From Chitinophagaceae bacterium (GTDB taxonomy: Bacteria; Bacteroidota; Bacteroidia; Chitinophagales; Chitinophagaceae), in assembly GCA_027489035.1 (NCBI GenBank), contig JAIYAN010000012.1, positions 186,001 through 250,000 on the forward strand: a DNA stretch of 64,000 bases, in the 5' to 3' direction. The notes beneath the pieces were generated by a model. It did no database searches. It saw only the letters and a program-made list of their open reading frames with translations, and was not told the origin of the DNA. A program made the translations under genes and the position numbers. Below, in pieces: positions 62,122-64,000 of this stretch; the stretch's first letter is position 1; every line of letters starts with the position of its first letter.

Positions 62122-62946
62122 ATGACCACAAACACACTTACCGAAAAGCTTAAAAAAATATTTATAGAAGAAGCTTACGGAAAGCCCGCTACAGATAATT
62201 ATGAGTTGGGTATTCAACACTGCATTCGCGCAACGGTTATTTACGATCCCATGCATCGATTACGCAGTGTATATCAATGCGGAGAAGACGGTTGGCTTAG
62301 GCCAGAAGAACTTGCATTTGAACATGGATCACTCAAAGTAGACGATGCACCGCACTGGGATGTAAAAGTTGATGGTACTCAAATCATGCACTGTTGGGGT
62401 CCCATGAATTTTGATTTCTATAACATCGTAGAGATAACTCAAGATGAAAGCAATCTGCTCAAGGAAGAGAAAATTAAAATAGATTTCGACAAAACACAAA
62501 GGGGGAAAGCATTACCCATACTAAAAGAAAAGCTGGTTCAGAAAATGCCTTCATTAAATTATTTATTCACTGGCGATTTAGAAATCAATCATGGTATTCA
62601 CCTCAAAGAAATAAAACGAGGCATGCACATGGATATGCCACACAAACCCCGATACGGAAATACTGGTTGGGTGGCCAATCAGGTGTTGGGTTGGGGTGCC
62701 AATATTGGTTGGGACATTACACTCGATGGAAAGTTTGTTTGCTGCAGGGTGCATTATGATGACTATATCAATTTTGAAGTTGAATTTTTAGATCAAGCAG
62801 AAATTGAAACCTACAAAGCAAAATATCAACAAACCGATAAAGCATTAATCAATCGATTGGCTACATTAACCGAAATGTTTGAAAGAAAATTGATTGATGA
62901 AACGGAGTATCAACAAAAGAAAACGCAAATATTAAATGAGCTTTAA
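62122..62946 (+). CDS. Hypothetical protein with SHOCT-like C-terminus
   Basis: A 274-residue soluble protein. The C-terminal segment LTEMFERKLIDETEYQQKKTQILNEL looks like a short SHOCT-type oligomerisation motif. The remainder (CIRATVIYDPMHRLRSVYQCGEDGW, TGWVANQVLGWGANIGWD) is Trp-rich and unrecognised. It precedes the 62983 gene by 36 bp. Confidence 0.72.
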   Translation: MTTNTLTEKLKKIFIEEAYGKPATDNYELGIQHCIRATVIYDPMHRLRSVYQCGEDGWLRPEELAFEHGSLKVDDAPHWDVKVDGTQIMHCWGPMNFDFYNIVEITQDESNLLKEEKIKIDFDKTQRGKALPILKEKLVQKMPSLNYLFTGDLEINHGIHLKEIKRGMHMDMPHKPRYGNTGWVANQVLGWGANIGWDITLDGKFVCCRVHYDDYINFEVEFLDQAEIETYKAKYQQTDKALINRLATLTEMFERKLIDETEYQQKKTQILNEL

Positions 62947-62982
62947 ACATAATAAATAATATATTTACTAAACAACCCACAC

Positions 62983-63420
62983 ATGAACAATCAATCTCCA
63001 ATGCCATCCATAAAGGAAATCATCTTTCAAGTATTTGGTGTATCCTTACCCATTAGAGGCGGCATGGGCAATAGTATGGAAAACGCAGTTATCATAGAAC
63101 GCAGCTTGCCTTTTAATGATTATGTGTCTATTGAGCACGAAGTGTTGAATTTTATCGCAAAAGGAAGGGATTTACATTCTTGGCAAAAGGTAGGACAACA
63201 ATTGTTGTTTGAAAATGGAAAAACCTACGACAAGCTTTTGGTAACTGTTGTGATCAATCAAAATGGAAAACTTGTACAACAAACCGAAAACCATTATTTT
63301 GACATCACCGAATGTTTTGGTCCCGAAAAAGAAACGCAATCTGATGAAGATAAAAAGTTGGCAGACATGAAATTGTTTTTGGAAAAACTAAATGAGGCGA
63401 TTGAGGGGAAGGGGGAGTGA
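62983..63420 (+). CDS. Hypothetical protein
   Basis: A 145-residue soluble protein (FGVSLPIRGGMGNSMENAVIIERS, YDKLLVTVVINQNGK) with an acidic Lys-rich tail. No motif. It probably forms an operon with the preceding gene. Unrecognised. Confidence 0.72.
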   Translation: MNNQSPMPSIKEIIFQVFGVSLPIRGGMGNSMENAVIIERSLPFNDYVSIEHEVLNFIAKGRDLHSWQKVGQQLLFENGKTYDKLLVTVVINQNGKLVQQTENHYFDITECFGPEKETQSDEDKKLADMKLFLEKLNEAIEGKGE

Positions 63421-63608
63421 GGATCAAAAAATGGCTTAAAATGAGATGTTGTGGGTATTGCTTAATTAACTTTCACAACACTTTGAGTATTAAAAAATTA
63501 CTATAGTTAATAATATAATGCCAACTTAAGACTAACAACAAATCGACAGAATTGTAGGATGAAAATGTCAACATTTCGAAAAAAAGACTAATTTATTTTC
63601 TTCTCAAT
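63421..63608. other. Gene-free spacer before the XRE gene
   Basis: AT-rich, with no reading frame, repeat or strong hairpin that I can support. It ends at the promoter of the XRE gene. Confidence 0.6.
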
Positions 63609-63656
63609 TTTGCTTGATTGGAATATTTTTTTAATTTTGCCAAATATTGTCAAATT
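63609..63656 (+). promoter_or_regulatory. Promoter and candidate operator of the right-edge XRE gene
   Basis: TTTG (63609-63612), a 19-base spacer and TAATTTTG (63632-63639) match the Bacteroidota consensus. Overlapping and following it, TTGCCAAATA and TTGTCAAATT form a direct repeat with an 11-base period (63637-63656), a plausible autoregulatory operator. Confidence 0.7.
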
Positions 63657-63663
63657 TAAAATT

Positions 63664-64000
63664 ATGAGTTCAATAGGGGTATTTCTAAAAGAAAAAAGAG
63701 AAAATCTCGAAATGCAATTGCAGGATGTACACACGAAAACTAATATAGGCTTATCAATATTAAGTAGAATTGAAAATGGAAAACGATTACCTACCAAACC
63801 TCAATTATTGAAATTAGCTCAGCTTTACAATTGTGACGAAAATAAGGTTCTTGTCCATTGGTTAAGCGACAAGGTGGTTTCTGAAATAAAATACGAAGAC
63901 TTTGGGCTAGAGGCATTACAAGTTGCAGAAGAAAAAGTTCTTTATGGAAAATCGATTTCATTATTTCCTGATTTAAAAAATGAAAACTATATAAACCTTG
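63664..64000 (+). CDS. XRE-family HTH regulator, truncated by the window edge
   Basis: An open frame from ATG 63664 to the end (112 residues so far). The HTH is at residues 17-48 (LQDVHTKTNIGLSILSRIENGKR), and the LLKLAQLYNCDENKVLVHWLSDKVVSEI region that follows is typical of XRE regulators encoded beside type II restriction-modification genes. The continuation is outside the window, so an R-M locus is only a guess. Confidence 0.8.
   Translation, partial: MSSIGVFLKEKRENLEMQLQDVHTKTNIGLSILSRIENGKRLPTKPQLLKLAQLYNCDENKVLVHWLSDKVVSEIKYEDFGLEALQVAEEKVLYGKSISLFPDLKNENYINL

Overview
The window is AT-rich chromosomal DNA from a member of the Bacteroidota, most likely a Chitinophagaceae-type lineage. 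This rests on Bacteroidota-specific families (DUF3098 next to ftsX, DUF4834, the LpxC-FabZ fusion, the PorX response regulator, a type IX secretion C-terminal signal), on promoters of the TTTG-N19/20-TAnnTTTG type, and on the near absence of Shine-Dalgarno sequences. No assignment below phylum level can be proven from the sequence alone.

The left half (1-34.4 kb) is mostly housekeeping. It holds the ftsX-DUF3098-uppP operon (minus strand), leuS, an acyl-CoA dehydrogenase, a helix-hairpin-helix protein, a PhnP-like metallo-hydrolase and porX. It continues with the HD protein-lpxD-lpxC/fabZ-lpxA-ABC ATPase lipid A block, alanine dehydrogenase and tsaE, copA-recQ, a di-haem peroxidase, an RprY-like regulator, msrC-like and recX, dnaN, rimP-nusA-infB behind a structured leader, a SurA-like foldase, hflX and a Rieske protein. 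Spacers carry dispersed low-complexity repeat families that sometimes create false N-terminal extensions of reading frames.

From tRNA-Asn (34.5 kb) the window becomes accessory. Between 34.6 and 39.4 kb, copies of the tRNA 3' end plus its terminator hairpin and of a palindrome-containing tail separate unrelated genes on both strands: a small membrane protein, an SDR enzyme, a truncated XRE regulator, two lipoprotein hydrolases and an MGMT-like protein. A 35-36-residue single-span peptide is present in two copies. A DUF1203 protein, a sodium/solute symporter, an isochorismatase-type hydrolase and an intact XRE regulator follow.

The most system-like locus is 43986-51943: three CotH-family proteins (one large T9SS-type, two lipoproteins), a VTC polyphosphate-polymerase-like protein, a DUF4956 membrane protein and a DUF2490 outer-membrane-type protein in one tight operon. 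Family knowledge suggests phosphate transfer or polyphosphate chemistry tied to the cell surface, but the function is unproven.

Downstream are a second SDR paralogue, a bacterial GRAS-domain protein, a beta-propeller lipoprotein, a YeeE/YedE transporter, small enzymes, and a two-gene pair of a Cys-His-Asp protein with a Sir2 protein. An array of paired palindromes (REP/BIME-like) flanks a single-domain Y1 (HUH) transposase at 60.4-62.0 kb. The window ends inside an XRE regulator with a textbook promoter and a repeated operator-like motif.
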